Both the position numbers and the translations under genes were made by a program. The notes beneath the pieces are model-generated. The model was not told the DNA's origin and ran no database searches. It saw only the letters and a program-made list of their open reading frames with translations. From positions 62,001 to 126,000 of the forward strand of contig JAKPPU010000005.1 of assembly GCA_029547185.1 (NCBI GenBank): DNA of 64,000 bases, read 5' to 3'. Positions 17,500 through 27,725 of this stretch are shown here, one piece after another (position 1 is the first letter of the stretch; each line of letters starts with the position of its first letter). The DNA comes from Deltaproteobacteria bacterium. GTDB taxonomy: Bacteria; Desulfobacterota; Desulfomonilia; UBA1062.

Positions 17500-18525
17500 T
17501 CACCGGCCTTTGAATGAAAACCTCTTCAAGGCGAAGCCTAAGAGAAAGGCGAGTCCCAGGGTGAACAGCCCCCCCACGATGCCCGAAACGGAGGTGCCGA
17601 GCCTTCCGTCCGTGCCCTGCATTCCTTGAGAGGCATCCGGCTTCGATTGCCTGAACGCGTAATCCGGGAGGAAGGCCGTCTTCTCCTGAAGGGAAGCCAT
17701 GAAATCATGTATCCTGTCCGAGCCTTGCAGCTCTCCTTTGCCTATGGCCTTTGCAATGGACCATTCGAGCCCGTCAGGATGGGACGAGGCGTACCAGGAA
17801 AGAAGCCCTCCGATCAGGAGGGCAGCCGCGAGAAGGATTCCCACGAGATATCCGGCCGGAGCCGGGCGCGAAGGCTTTGTCGTTGAGGGGCCTTCGAGGA
17901 TCCGGGGGTCAGCCTTCCAGACAAACGACACGATCGAAGCCGTGACGATGCCTTCGACGAAGCCGATGGCCAGGTGGATGGGCTGCATGAGCAGGACAAA
18001 GGTCGTGAAGGGAAGGGAGGATATCCCCGAAGCCAGGGTTTCGAGCACCACACTGAACGCTCCGAGCTGAAGGCCGATGACCGCGGCAATGATCGATGCC
18101 GCAGCGAGCCTGGCCGTGGTGACCTTTTCCCGGACGATCTTCCTGTATATGAGCGGATAGGCAATGAAAGCCGGAAAGAACCCGAGGTTGAAGATGTTGC
18201 ACCCGAGAGCCAGGAGGCCGCCGTCGGCGAAGAAGAGAGCCTGGACGACGAGGACCGACGCGATCACGAGGAAAGCGGCATGGGGGCCCAGCAGGACGGC
18301 GAGGAGCAGCCCTCCGCCCAGGTGGCCGCTGGAGCCTGTGCCCGGGATCGTGAAGTTGATCATCATGGCTGCGAACACGAAGGCACCTAGGACGCCCATG
18401 AGGGGGACCTTGTGCTCATCGAGGTTTTTCTTTACCTTTTTTGAACAGTAGGCCACGGCTGCCGCAGAAACAGCCCACATGGTTCCGCCCACGGCCGGAG
18501 AAATGAGTGCATCTGCCATGTGCAT
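17500..18525 (-). CDS. nikMN: Nickel/cobalt ECF substrate-binding protein, NikMN/CbiM-N fusion
   Basis: 341 aa. The CbiM/NikM part begins MHMADALISPAVG; His2 is the metal ligand that must sit at position 2, and this fixes the start at ATG 18525 (ribosome site GAGGAGA) rather than at TTG 18531. Conserved INFTIPGTGSSGHLGGGLL follows. A soluble loop and C-terminal domain (SSHPDGLEWSIAK, then TM VGGLFTLGLAFLLGFAL) match the NikN/PDGLE accessory component, here fused. NikR next door points to nickel rather than cobalt. Nickel would serve hydrogenases or CO dehydrogenase, neither of which is in the window. Confidence 0.92.
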   Translation of the reverse strand: MHMADALISPAVGGTMWAVSAAAVAYCSKKVKKNLDEHKVPLMGVLGAFVFAAMMINFTIPGTGSSGHLGGGLLLAVLLGPHAAFLVIASVLVVQALFFADGGLLALGCNIFNLGFFPAFIAYPLIYRKIVREKVTTARLAAASIIAAVIGLQLGAFSVVLETLASGISSLPFTTFVLLMQPIHLAIGFVEGIVTASIVSFVWKADPRILEGPSTTKPSRPAPAGYLVGILLAAALLIGGLLSWYASSHPDGLEWSIAKAIGKGELQGSDRIHDFMASLQEKTAFLPDYAFRQSKPDASQGMQGTDGRLGTSVSGIVGGLFTLGLAFLLGFALKRFSFKGR

Positions 18526-18600
18526 GATCAATCTCCTCTCTTACATTAGTATATGATTCAAACAAACAGCCCGCGAATCGATCCTCACGAGCAAGTTGAC

Positions 18601-18631
18601 TAGTAGCACAAAAAAAATAAAAGTGCCACTA
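18601..18631 (-). promoter_or_regulatory. Candidate NikR operator upstream of nikMN
   Basis: An inverted repeat, TAGTAGCAC (18601-18609) N13 GTGCCACTA (18623-18631), has one mismatch. The half-site GTRGCAC and the N13 spacing resemble the GTGTTAC-N13/14-GTAACAC operators described for NikR in related sulfate reducers. A looser half-site, CGTGACAC, lies at 18652-18659. Confidence 0.5.
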
Positions 18632-18687
18632 AGAATAACGAAAATAATTTCCGTGACACGATGAGACGGATTCCGGGGGAGTGCGGT

Positions 18688-19104
18688 TTACTCGATGGAT
18701 CTGCCCGTACTCGTCATGCTCAAGGTCCCGTGCCGGACCCCCTTGACGGACTGGAGTGCATGGGCGAGCTTCTGAACCTCTCTGGCGCGGCCTCTTACGG
18801 CAACGATCTCGAGGCAGTTGTCGTGGTCTAGGTGGATGTGCTGGGTTGATATGATGAGGCCCTGGTAATCGTGCTGGATGTCGGTGAGCCTGCTCGTGAG
18901 CCCCCTCTGGTGGTGATCGTAGACAAAGGTGACGGCACCCGCAACCTCATTGTCCTCCTCCCATTCCTTCCTGACCAGCTCCTGGCGGATGAGGTCGCGA
19001 AGGGCCTCGGACCGGGTTGAATACCCCTTCCTTTTAATCAGCCTGTCATATTTTTCGAGCAGGCGGTTCTCCAAGGATACTCCGAATCTTGCAAGTTCAG
19101 ACAT
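18688..19104 (-). CDS. nikR: Nickel-responsive transcriptional regulator NikR
   Basis: 138 aa, full length. The N-terminal ribbon-helix-helix is ELARFGVSLENRLLEKYDRLI followed by STRSEALRDLIRQEL. The C-terminal ACT-like domain holds the nickel site: His in VYDHHQ, HIHLDHDNCLEI (His, His, Cys). When Ni(II) is bound it represses nickel uptake; it lies directly upstream of the importer on the same strand. It probably regulates both itself and nikMN through the dyads noted beside each. Confidence 0.95.
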   Translation of the reverse strand: MSELARFGVSLENRLLEKYDRLIKRKGYSTRSEALRDLIRQELVRKEWEEDNEVAGAVTFVYDHHQRGLTSRLTDIQHDYQGLIISTQHIHLDHDNCLEIVAVRGRAREVQKLAHALQSVKGVRHGTLSMTSTGRSIE

Positions 19105-19114
19105 AGGCCACCCG

Positions 19115-19161
19115 ATATCACGATTTGACAGATACGTGCCACAGGGCAGGATTCAAGTCAA
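19115..19161 (-). promoter_or_regulatory. Candidate nikR promoter with overlapping NikR operator
   Basis: On the minus strand TTGACT (19156-19161) could be a -35. A dyad ATATCAC (19115-19121) N14 GTGCCAC (19136-19142) overlaps the expected -10 region. The GTGGCAC half-site is the same as the one before nikMN, which suggests autoregulation. Confidence 0.4.
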
Positions 19162-19170
19162 TGGGAATCG

Positions 19171-22100
19171 TCAGGACTCATCGAGCATGGACCTGACCTT
19201 TTCGGTCAGTGTACTGACGGAGAAAGGCTTCTGGATAAAGTGCACGTTCTTGTCGAGGATGCCGTGATGGGCGATTACGTTATTCGTGTAGCCGGACATG
19301 AAGAGAACCTTCATCTCCGGATGGCCGGATCGGATGCTCTCGAAGAGCTGTTTGCCGTTCAAGCCCGGCATGACGACATCGGTGAGCATCAGGTTGATGG
19401 GACCGCTGTGCCGCTCAACGGCATGGATAAACTCCTTGGTGTTTTCGGCAGTAATGATCGTATATCCGTGCTTCGCGAGGATCTCGCAGACAAGTGCCCG
19501 TACCCCCTCGTCGTCCTCGGCCACGGCGATGGTCTCCCTGCCGGTTTTTCCCTTCTCGACCCTGGGAGCGCCGGCGACCTTCTCGATCTTGCCGGCTGCC
19601 TTGGGCAGATAGATCTTGAAGGTCGTGCCCATGCCGGGCTCGCTGTAGACCATGATCCGGCCCTTGTGCTGGGCTACGATGCCATACACCGTGGCGAGCC
19701 CGAGGCCTGTGCCCTTGCCTCGTTCCTTGGTCGTGAAGAACGGCTCGAAGATGTGCTTGACGGTCTCCCTGCCCATGCCCGAACCGGTATCGCTGAAGGA
19801 CAGCAGGACGTATTCTCCCGGGCTTACTCCCTGATGGGCAGACGCGTAGGCCTCGTCCAGGCATGCGATGGAGGTCTCGATGGTGATCGTGCCGCTGCCC
19901 GAGATCGCATCCTGTGCGTTCAATGCGAGGTTGAGGAGGATCTGGCCCATCTGGGCGATATCGATCTGGACCCCGGGCGATTCTTCACAAGCGACTATCC
20001 TGATGTCGATGTCTTCTCTGATGGTCCGCCTGATCATCCTGTAGTAGCTCTCAATTGCCTCGTTCAGACTGACCGTCTTGATATCGAGCACCTGCTTGCT
20101 GCCGAAGGCAAGGAGCTGCCGTGTGAGCCTTCTCGCCCGGTCTGCCGCGGTCAGGATCTGGAAGAGGGCGCTGTAGTCGGGATCTGTCTCTTTCCTGGTT
20201 TGAAGGAGCATTTCCGCATATCCGAGGATGGGTGCGAGCATATTGTTGAGGTCATGAGCTACGCCTCCTGCGAGCTGGCCGATAACCTGCATTTTCTGCG
20301 ACTGGTGGAGCTGTTCCTCCATCCTTATTTCATCAGAGATATCCCGGGCAATAGAGACCATAGCCGTCGGGTTGTCCTGTTGATCCCTCAGAGAGAAAGA
20401 GGTCATGAGGGTCGTAAACTCGGTTCCGTCTTTCCTTACGTGGTTCACTTTCGCCGTGATGCCTCCGTGATCTCTCACGTGCTTGACAAGGGGAAGCACT
20501 TCTTCACGCAGCTGCTTGTCGGTGTGGTATATGCTTCCGCTCTTCCCCTGGTTTTCGCCCGGGGCAAATCCGTGCATGATCTCCCAGGAGGGATTGGCAT
20601 ACTGGATCGTGCCGCTGAAATCCAGGATGGCAATGCCGTCGAGAGACTGCTCGATGATCGCGCCCTGGCGCAGCAGGAGATCTTCTCGTTCCTTGCGCCC
20701 GGTGATGTCGCGGATGCATTCGATGGCCCCGGTTTCATTTCCGGCGCTGTCGTAGAGTTTGGCCGCTATTGCCCAGAGGTGCGAGCCTATGCCCCCGTAT
20801 AGATTCGGTGCAAAGGCCTCCACGAAGATTTTGTCGCCGACTTCATCGATAAGGCTGTATTCCCGAAGCATCTTTGCGTCCGGTGAAAGCAGGTAGTCGA
20901 GAAGGACCGGCCGTGCTTGCCCATAGAAGGGAAGGGCATGCGCATAACCGCCTTTCCCGAGGATGTCATTCTTCCTGATGCCGGTCATCTCTTCGATGGC
21001 CCGGTTCCAGACAATGACCCTGCCCTCCAGATCCACGGCAAAGGTCGGGTCCGGCAGGAAGTCGATAAGGTTGGACAATCTGCTCTCGGAATCCTTGAGG
21101 GCCTTCTCGGTTCTCTTGATATCGGTGATGTCGACGGAGACACCGAGTACTGAAGGGGTCGAGGTCCCGGAAAAGGCAAAGGGCATTTTCGTCGTCTGGA
21201 GGATACGGACGTTTCCCCGTGAGTCGGTTAGCGTTTCCTCGGATATGAGCAACGTCTTCCCGCTCTTGAGCACTTCGATGTCTTGCGACCTGAACTTCCC
21301 GGCCTCTTCTTCGATCAGGACCAGATCCCTGTCGAGTCTCCCTATAATCTCTTTCACCGGGCACCCGAAGACATCGGCAAGGGCCTTGTTGGCCAGGATG
21401 TATCTTCCGCCCTCGTCCTTGGCGAAGATGAAGTGCGGCACGAGGTCGATGATCTGGCGCAGACGCCGCTCGTTGAGCCAGATCTTCTGCTCGCGTTCAG
21501 CGAGCCTCTTGATCATGGCCTGGAACTCGCGTGAAAGGGTGCCGATCTCATCCTTGCGTGCAGTGAAACGTTCTTTCACCTCGATCGATCCCTCCCCGGT
21601 CGAGAGGATATCGCCGGTGAGCTCTGAGATAGGCTTCAGAACCAGAACCCGGAGAAGGCTTCCCATGGTGAGAAGAAGGGCGATACTGCTTACGAGAATG
21701 AAGATGAGCCCGTATTGATACGCCCTGAATCCCTTTTTCCAGATATTGCGGGGGATAGATGCCTTGAGAACGAGCACCGGATCGCCGGCAATGTCGTACA
21801 TGGGAATGAAAGCATTGAAGACGAAGCTCTCTTCGCTCTTCATGACGGCCTTCCCGAAACCCTGGGAGGAAGCACCGGGATGCACGCCGCTGCCTGCCGT
21901 ATGGCTTGCGGGAAGGGCAGCAAGCTTGACGTCCACCTGATCGGAAATTATCTCGACGAAGCTCCTGTTCACGAAGCGTCCCATCATGATCGCGCCCCTG
22001 CTCGGCCCTCTTTCGGCAGAGGTCAGGATAGGATTCGAAGAGATCATCATGGGGCCGTACCTCGTCTGTATGAACCCCGTGGTCGATTTATTCTCGTCTC

Positions 22101-22533
22101 TCTGGTCGATGAGGGAGGCAAACGTGCCCGGCTTGAGCTCACGGGAAAGGTCGAGGGGGATTTCACGACCCGCGGCGATGTCGAAGGCTTTCCCCGCCAC
22201 GAGCTTCCCCTCGGGATTGTATATATGGATGAGGTTCAGCTTCTGTGTATTGAACACATCGTCGGTTATGTTGGAACTTACGAAGTCCTGATTTCCGTCC
22301 TGAACGAATGCATAGGTATCGTCCCAGGCAGCCCAGTCATGAACGAACCTGCTCAGGAGGCGCATCTCCCGGCTGAAGGCCGCCGTGCATCGGAATGCAT
22401 CCTCCTGTGCCTCCATTCTATCGAGCTCGATGAAGCTTTCGAGGATAACCTGCCGGAACACGAGATAATATGTGAGGGTTACCGTGAGCAACACGGAAAC
22501 GAGAACGATGAGGATCTTGCCCTTAAGCTGCAT
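19171..22533 (-). CDS. Membrane hybrid sensor histidine kinase: CHASE4-HAMP-PAS-PAS-PAS-HisKA-HATPase-REC
   Basis: 1120 aa. TM1 (about 5-28) and TM2 (about 285-305) flank a periplasmic CHASE4-like domain ([19 protein letters not shown]). HAMP ([19 protein letters not shown]) leads to three PAS domains ([54 protein letters not shown]). The kinase core has the phospho-His in [20 protein letters not shown] and ATP-binding motifs ([23 protein letters not shown]). The C-terminal receiver has Asp in [12 protein letters not shown]. Start ATG 22533 has AGGGA at 7 bases and aligns with the related sensor at 2815; ATG 22578 is an alternative. It lies 66 bases upstream of nikR, but a link to nickel is not established. 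Confidence 0.9.
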   Translation of the reverse strand: MQLKGKILIVLVSVLLTVTLTYYLVFRQVILESFIELDRMEAQEDAFRCTAAFSREMRLLSRFVHDWAAWDDTYAFVQDGNQDFVSSNITDDVFNTQKLNLIHIYNPEGKLVAGKAFDIAAGREIPLDLSRELKPGTFASLIDQRDENKSTTGFIQTRYGPMMISSNPILTSAERGPSRGAIMMGRFVNRSFVEIISDQVDVKLAALPASHTAGSGVHPGASSQGFGKAVMKSEESFVFNAFIPMYDIAGDPVLVLKASIPRNIWKKGFRAYQYGLIFILVSSIALLLTMGSLLRVLVLKPISELTGDILSTGEGSIEVKERFTARKDEIGTLSREFQAMIKRLAEREQKIWLNERRLRQIIDLVPHFIFAKDEGGRYILANKALADVFGCPVKEIIGRLDRDLVLIEEEAGKFRSQDIEVLKSGKTLLISEETLTDSRGNVRILQTTKMPFAFSGTSTPSVLGVSVDITDIKRTEKALKDSESRLSNLIDFLPDPTFAVDLEGRVIVWNRAIEEMTGIRKNDILGKGGYAHALPFYGQARPVLLDYLLSPDAKMLREYSLIDEVGDKIFVEAFAPNLYGGIGSHLWAIAAKLYDSAGNETGAIECIRDITGRKEREDLLLRQGAIIEQSLDGIAILDFSGTIQYANPSWEIMHGFAPGENQGKSGSIYHTDKQLREEVLPLVKHVRDHGGITAKVNHVRKDGTEFTTLMTSFSLRDQQDNPTAMVSIARDISDEIRMEEQLHQSQKMQVIGQLAGGVAHDLNNMLAPILGYAEMLLQTRKETDPDYSALFQILTAADRARRLTRQLLAFGSKQVLDIKTVSLNEAIESYYRMIRRTIREDIDIRIVACEESPGVQIDIAQMGQILLNLALNAQDAISGSGTITIETSIACLDEAYASAHQGVSPGEYVLLSFSDTGSGMGRETVKHIFEPFFTTKERGKGTGLGLATVYGIVAQHKGRIMVYSEPGMGTTFKIYLPKAAGKIEKVAGAPRVEKGKTGRETIAVAEDDEGVRALVCEILAKHGYTIITAENTKEFIHAVERHSGPINLMLTDVVMPGLNGKQLFESIRSGHPEMKVLFMSGYTNNVIAHHGILDKNVHFIQKPFSVSTLTEKVRSMLDES

Positions 22534-22747
22534 CAATACGTCCCTATGGTGCCGAGTTCTCTTCAGCTCAGAATGCATGATGCCGGATCATATTCCCTGC
22601 ACGATCCTCATGCATCATAAGGCGGCATTCTCTAACTTGAGATCCTTTCGGATTTTTACATTCAAATCTTCAATCAGATACAGCCCGAAGCCCCTTATCG
22701 CTCATTCCCGAGAGATTTCCCTGCCGTCGGTCCGGAGACTCTGCATA

Positions 22748-23575
22748 TCAAGGGATATAGCTCCGTGTATCCTGAAGGCACTGATCGCAGAACATCACCA
22801 GGGAGCCGGTATCGATCATCTGCTGGACGAAGAGGGAGAGGTCTTCCGCCCCCTCGTTCTGCCAGTACATGACGCATGCATCATTCGTGCAGTGTTTGAG
22901 GTGCTCGGGGTCGAGGTGGGGAGACACCATTGGGACTCCGCTGTCTACGATTCCTGCAAGATGGCCGAACTCATGAACGACGGTGGCCTGTTCCACATAG
23001 CTGGCAACGAGGAAGGTGGCACTCGTGGTCAGGATCACGTTCTTGAAGATTGCAATGATCGGCGTGCCCGTGACGGACACCCCGACCACCTTCGGATTAT
23101 CCCCACCGTCTTCATTAAAGTACCCCCCAAGGAACATCACATACATCTCGGCGATGGAGGGGTCATCGACAGTGCCGGCGATCCCTCCGGCGAGGTCGAC
23201 GATTTCTTCCGCAGTCCAGGATGGCTGATTCCGGGAATCGATCCTGTTCATTTCCGAGAGACTCTTGGGCACGGACACCTGCGGTTCGATGCTCCGCCCC
23301 TGGAAGAGGGCCCGGATGTTCTCTTCGAACATCGACCAGTATTCAATTCCTCCGGAGGTAGACCCGATGAAAGGCTCGGCTCCGGGCTCATAGACAACTT
23401 TCACATTGATGTATCTCACCGTTGAATACAACCCGGGGAGGTCCAGACGGAGCCCTTCGTCTACGGCAACACCCGAGTCGCTGCTGTCTCCCGACGAGCA
23501 CCCCGTCATCATCAGGAAAAACGTTGGAACCAAGGCGATGAACAGATTCCTGATAATGGATACGTTATGACTCAT
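22748..23575 (-). CDS. Archaemetzincin-like metalloprotease lipoprotein
   Basis: 275 aa. The signal peptide and lipobox are MTGC (Cys26). The predicted zinc site is HEFGHLAGIVD (His201, Glu202, His205, Asp211). It is followed by HC-TNDA-CVM (Cys229, Cys234, Met236), reproducing the CX4CXM element of archaemetzincins including the Met of the Met-turn, and by CDQC (Cys263-Cys266). Compared with the archaemetzincin consensus it has an insertion of about 17 residues before the first Cys and a longer stretch before CxxC, and Asp replaces the third His. It is expected to be anchored in the envelope. Substrate unknown. The close match of the Cys/Met pattern is seen directly; activity is inferred. 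Confidence 0.7.
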   Translation of the reverse strand: MSHNVSIIRNLFIALVPTFFLMMTGCSSGDSSDSGVAVDEGLRLDLPGLYSTVRYINVKVVYEPGAEPFIGSTSGGIEYWSMFEENIRALFQGRSIEPQVSVPKSLSEMNRIDSRNQPSWTAEEIVDLAGGIAGTVDDPSIAEMYVMFLGGYFNEDGGDNPKVVGVSVTGTPIIAIFKNVILTTSATFLVASYVEQATVVHEFGHLAGIVDSGVPMVSPHLDPEHLKHCTNDACVMYWQNEGAEDLSLFVQQMIDTGSLVMFCDQCLQDTRSYIP

Positions 23576-23645
23576 AGGCTGTCCTTGAGCACGGTATGGC
23601 CTTATCGAGGTGTAAATGAACCCTTTGGCCCCTACTAATAGTAAT

Positions 23646-23686
23646 TGAATGACCGCGGGAAATTATCAAGAAGCGCTCATTCATAG
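23646..23686. promoter_or_regulatory. Dyad in the divergent promoter region between lipoprotein and RNase H-fold gene
   Basis: TGAATGACCGC (23646-23656) and GCGCTCATTCA (23673-23683) form an inverted repeat with 10 of 11 matches and a 16-base spacer. Fifteen bases of the right arm and its flank (23672-23686) recur exactly before atpE at 50126-50140. It could be an operator read by a common regulator. Confidence 0.3.
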
Positions 23687-23796
23687 GCAGGCATCGATGG
23701 GAAGTCTCCGTTCGGACTGCGCAGGACAAACGAAAGGGCTTGACAGGCAGGCTCCCGGCAATTCATTGTGAGGTCCATCCTCAAAGCGGAAAGGCC

Positions 23797-25095
23797 ATGA
23801 GCGTAAAAGACAGACTGAAACGCCTGACAGGGGAGGGGGGGCAGCCCACGGACAATGTCTCGCAGAGTGAGATCATCAGCGAGCTGCGCAAAAAAATCGA
23901 TGCCATCATGGCCCGCAGGGCATCCTACCCCCAGAAGACGGTATCCCACCGGGCAAGGTCGGCCCGTGATCTGCGCGAGGTGATCACGGGAGAGGAGGTT
24001 TCGAATGCTCTCGGCACGTGTTTCTTCTGCCGCAACGCCTTTCTCTCGCGGTCGTATCACGGCAGCTGCGAAGTCTCCCGATTCGCGCTTGCCGACATGG
24101 AAGCGGCCTCCCTTCTGGCAGGGCACCCCGGAATCAGTTCCATGGCCATCACCGACGCCCTGTTCCTCGACACCGAGACAACGGGCCTCTCCGGAGGGAC
24201 GGGCACCTTCGCCTTTCTCATAGGTCTCGGGTGGTTCGAGGGAGAAGATTTCATCGTCTGCCAGCTCTTTTCCAGGGATTATCATGAAGAGGCTTCGATG
24301 CTGGCCCTACTTGCGGAGATCGCGCGGGAAAAGCGTTTTCTCGTGACCTTCAACGGCAGGGGTTTCGATCTGTCCCTCCTCGCTGCACGCTATATCCTCA
24401 ACAGGCTCGAGGATCCCCTGATCGCCATGCCCCACCTCGACCTTCTCTTTCCCAGCCGGAGGCTCCTCGGCTATCGCCTCGAAAACAGCAGGCTCGTCAC
24501 CCTCGAGAGCCGGATCCTGGGCTTTGCCCGCACCGGAGACGTCCCCGGATACGAGATTCCGAAGCGGTATTTCGACTGGCTTAAAAGTCGGGATGCTTCG
24601 CTCCTCGAAGACGTGTTTCTCCACAACCGGCTCGACGTCGTCTCGATGGTTGCCCTCGTCTCGCACCTCTCCGATCTCCTCACCGGAGGCGGCTCGCGGC
24701 AGGACCTCCATCACGGCGATCTCCTGGCTGCCGCGAAGTTCCACATCGGGCGGGGCCGCTACGAATCAGCCAGGAGCATCCTCGAAGGCCTGACAGCCTC
24801 TCCTCACCGGCCCACGGCCCGGGAGGCAAGGATCACCCTCTCTCTCGCCTGCAAGAGGCAGGGGAGGTGGGACGAGGCGGTAAAGATCTGGGAAGAGATG
24901 ACGGCAGGCGATCCGGAAGACCTCTTTGCCGCGGAAGAGCTCGCAAAATGGTTCGAGCACCATGTCCACGACTACTCCAAGGCGATCGAGATCGTAAGGA
25001 GGCTCCTCGCCGGGAGAAAAATCCTGTCCCCTGACGAGAAGGAGGGCCTCCTGCACCGCCTCGCCCGCCTTAAGCGCAAGGCATCGGGAAACTGA
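23797..25095 (+). CDS. Ribonuclease H-like (YprB-type) exonuclease domain protein with TPR tail
   Basis: 432 aa. The central domain carries the DnaQ/RNase H-fold acidic motifs: FLDTETTGLSGGTGTFAFLIGLG, VTFNGRGFDLSLLAARY and LHNRLDVVSMVAL, which supply the DEDD-type metal ligands. LLFPSRRLLGYRLENSRLVTLE matches the YprB family. The last 100 residues look like TPR repeats (DLLAAAKFHIGRGRYESARSILEGL). Start ATG 23797 has the ribosome site GGAAAGG; upstream frame extension lacks one. The family is predicted to process or degrade nucleic acid; the substrate is not known. Confidence 0.82.
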   Translation: MSVKDRLKRLTGEGGQPTDNVSQSEIISELRKKIDAIMARRASYPQKTVSHRARSARDLREVITGEEVSNALGTCFFCRNAFLSRSYHGSCEVSRFALADMEAASLLAGHPGISSMAITDALFLDTETTGLSGGTGTFAFLIGLGWFEGEDFIVCQLFSRDYHEEASMLALLAEIAREKRFLVTFNGRGFDLSLLAARYILNRLEDPLIAMPHLDLLFPSRRLLGYRLENSRLVTLESRILGFARTGDVPGYEIPKRYFDWLKSRDASLLEDVFLHNRLDVVSMVALVSHLSDLLTGGGSRQDLHHGDLLAAAKFHIGRGRYESARSILEGLTASPHRPTAREARITLSLACKRQGRWDEAVKIWEEMTAGDPEDLFAAEELAKWFEHHVHDYSKAIEIVRRLLAGRKILSPDEKEGLLHRLARLKRKASGN

Positions 25096-25276
25096 CGAGA
25101 CGGAAAATCGAAGAACACTGACTGGCGCAAACATTTCCGCATTTCTTCATTGAAGCAAACCGGGGTCTTTTCACGTTTTCTGTCTCTTCTTTTAATGCTA
25201 TAAGAAGCGGGGAAGTAATTTTTCTGTTCTGAAGGTATCATGGCTTTCAATGCCTTGTGAAAAGGGAGGAACTGTG

Positions 25277-27412
25277 ATGGCAGGGTCTGAGAACCATCTC
25301 CATGAACGGCTTCGTGTGCTGGCTCAAAACCTCTTGTGGACATGGCATCCCGAGGTCATCAGCATCTTCACCGATCTCGATCCGCATATCTGGCGCCAGG
25401 TCGAGCACAATCCCATCGCCTTCCTCAACCGCGTAACACCCGAGCAGATCGAGGAGCGTGCGTCCGAGCTCGTGCTCGAAAGCCGCATCAATTATGCCTT
25501 CCGGCGTCTGTGCGAATACATGGAGCTTGAAAAAACCTGGGGAGGCATCCACTGCGGCAACCTGAACAACCAGCCTGTCGCCTATTTTTCCGCCGAGTTC
25601 GGGCTGCACGAGTCCCTGCCCATCTACTCGGGCGGGCTCGGCATCCTGGCAGGAGACCACCTGAAGAGCGCATCAGACCTGGGCATCCCGCTCATAGGCA
25701 TCGGGCTCCTCTACCGGCAGGGCTACTTTTGCCAGCGCCTCAACAAGGACGGATGGCAGGAGGAAGACTATCTGAACCTCGTTCCCGGCGATCAGCCTCT
25801 GCAGCCGGTGCTCGACGCAAAGGGGAGCCCGGTGATCGTGCGGGTGGACACCAGGACCACGCCTCTGCTCGCCCGGATCTGGAAGCTCATGGTGGGCAGG
25901 GTCAACCTGATCCTACTGGACACGAACGTCGAAGGCAATTCCAGCGAGGACCGCGAGCTGACGGCCCGGCTCTACGGTGGCGATGCAAAGATCCGCATCC
26001 GGCAGGAGATCATCCTGGGCATCGGCGGTGCCCGCGCTTTGAAGGCCCTGAACATCTACCCCGGGGTCATGCACCTGAATGAAGGCCACAGCTCGTTCGC
26101 CATCCTCGAAGAGATACGCCGCGTCATGAGGTATGAAGACATCCCGTTCCACCGGGCCCTGCGGCGCGTCGCGGCCCATACCGTATTCACCACGCACACC
26201 CCGGTGGAGGCGGGGCACGACCGGTTCCATCCCGACCTCGTGGAGGAGCACTTGGGGATCTTCCGGGAGAACCTGGGCTTAAGCCACTACGATTTCATGG
26301 CCCTGGGCAGGGTCAACCCCAATGACCAGACCGAGCCTTTCTGCATGACGGTTCTTGCGCTCAAGGGCTCCAGGAGGGCCAACGGCGTATCCGCCATCCA
26401 CGGACACGTGAGCCGCCTCATGTGGCAGGGGCTCTGGCCGGGCCGTCCCGAAGCCGAAGTCCCTATCGGGCACATCACGAACGGCGTCCATGTCCTCTCG
26501 TGGCTCGCCCCCCAGATGCACCAGCTCTTCCAGACGCGTCTCGGCCAGGACTGGCCGACCCGCATGGTGCATCCCGACGTGTGGGAAGAGGTCGACAAGA
26601 TCGATGACGGCGAGCTCTGGGAGACGCACCTCGGCCTGAAAATGCGCCTCATACGCTTCGTCAGGCGCCGTCTGCTCAGGCAATCGGAGCGGCTGGGCCA
26701 CCAGAACACCGTCAGGGAGATCGAGCACATCCTCGATCCGGATATCCTCACCATCGGATGCGCCCGCAGGTTCGCGACATACAAGCGGAGCGACCTCATC
26801 CTCTCGCAGCCCGAGCGGCTGGCAAAGCTCATCAACGACTCGAAGCGGCCGATCCAGCTCATCTTCGCAGGCAAGGCCCATCCCAGGGACAATGAAGGCA
26901 AGGCCCTCCTGCAGCACATCGCGCAGTTCAGCTACGACACATCTTTCCTACGACGCGTCGTGTTCGTGGAGGACTACGACTACAATGTCGCCCGCCACCT
27001 CGTCCAGGGCGTGGACGTATGGCTGAACAACCCAAGGAGGCCCCTCGAAGCCTGCGGCACGAGCGGTCAAAAGGTGGTCCTGAACGGCGGCCTGAACCTC
27101 TCGGTGCTCGACGGGTGGTGGAACGAGGCGTACGACGGGAGGAACGGCTTCGCCATCGGACACGGAGGCATGCACAACGATCCGGCCGTTCAGGACCGGC
27201 GCGATGCGGAGCACCTCTACGAGACGCTCGAAAACGAGGTGATCCCGCTCTACTACGAGCGTGACGCCCAGGGAATACCCTCCCTGTGGGTCAAACGGAT
27301 GAAGCATGCCATAAAGAGCCTGGGCTGGCGCTTCACAGCAGACCGCATGGTCAAGGACTACGCCGAGCGCTTCTACCTCCCCGCAGGCGGGGCAACCTCG
27401 GCAGAGACGTGA
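25277..27412 (+). CDS. glgP: Alpha-glucan (glycogen/maltodextrin) phosphorylase
   Basis: 711 aa of the short GT35 subtype with an N-terminal DUF3417 region (NLLWTWHPEVISIFTDLDP). Substrate and phosphate loops are recognisable: YFSAEFGLHESLPIYSGGLG, HLNEGHSSFA, TTHTPVEAGHDRF. The pyridoxal-phosphate lysine lies in EACGTSGQKVVLNGGLNLS. It releases glucose-1-phosphate from storage glucan in the cytoplasm. ATG 25277 follows AGGGAGGA at 7 bases. It is a single gene, so glycogen turnover genes must be elsewhere. Confidence 0.93.
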   Translation: MAGSENHLHERLRVLAQNLLWTWHPEVISIFTDLDPHIWRQVEHNPIAFLNRVTPEQIEERASELVLESRINYAFRRLCEYMELEKTWGGIHCGNLNNQPVAYFSAEFGLHESLPIYSGGLGILAGDHLKSASDLGIPLIGIGLLYRQGYFCQRLNKDGWQEEDYLNLVPGDQPLQPVLDAKGSPVIVRVDTRTTPLLARIWKLMVGRVNLILLDTNVEGNSSEDRELTARLYGGDAKIRIRQEIILGIGGARALKALNIYPGVMHLNEGHSSFAILEEIRRVMRYEDIPFHRALRRVAAHTVFTTHTPVEAGHDRFHPDLVEEHLGIFRENLGLSHYDFMALGRVNPNDQTEPFCMTVLALKGSRRANGVSAIHGHVSRLMWQGLWPGRPEAEVPIGHITNGVHVLSWLAPQMHQLFQTRLGQDWPTRMVHPDVWEEVDKIDDGELWETHLGLKMRLIRFVRRRLLRQSERLGHQNTVREIEHILDPDILTIGCARRFATYKRSDLILSQPERLAKLINDSKRPIQLIFAGKAHPRDNEGKALLQHIAQFSYDTSFLRRVVFVEDYDYNVARHLVQGVDVWLNNPRRPLEACGTSGQKVVLNGGLNLSVLDGWWNEAYDGRNGFAIGHGGMHNDPAVQDRRDAEHLYETLENEVIPLYYERDAQGIPSLWVKRMKHAIKSLGWRFTADRMVKDYAERFYLPAGGATSAET

Positions 27413-27725
27413 TCATTGAGCAGATGCGAAGCCCTGAAAAGGCCGGACTTGGCAATTCGAGCAAGGGTCGGACCATAACAAGATATTGAAATGACAGCTA
27501 TTGATTTATGAACAAGCCCTATTCCGCCCCTAGAGTGTCATTTTTAACCCTGGAATGGTGCCTCAGGAATGCTCTCGCGCTTTCCTCAACGGCCAAGAGA
27601 TTTCAGGAGCCGTCTCACAGGTCATCCCGAAAAATATGAAAAATATTTTATGTGTTCCTTTTTAAATAACCTATGTTATGTTCAGGCGGTCGAGGTAATC
27701 CTCAAGAGGAGGGCAGGGCACATTC
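27413..27725. other. 313-bp gap between glgP and the SDR gene
   Basis: It is AT-rich toward the right end and contains GAGGAGGG shortly before the SDR start. I see no gene, terminator stem or convincing promoter. Confidence 0.35.
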
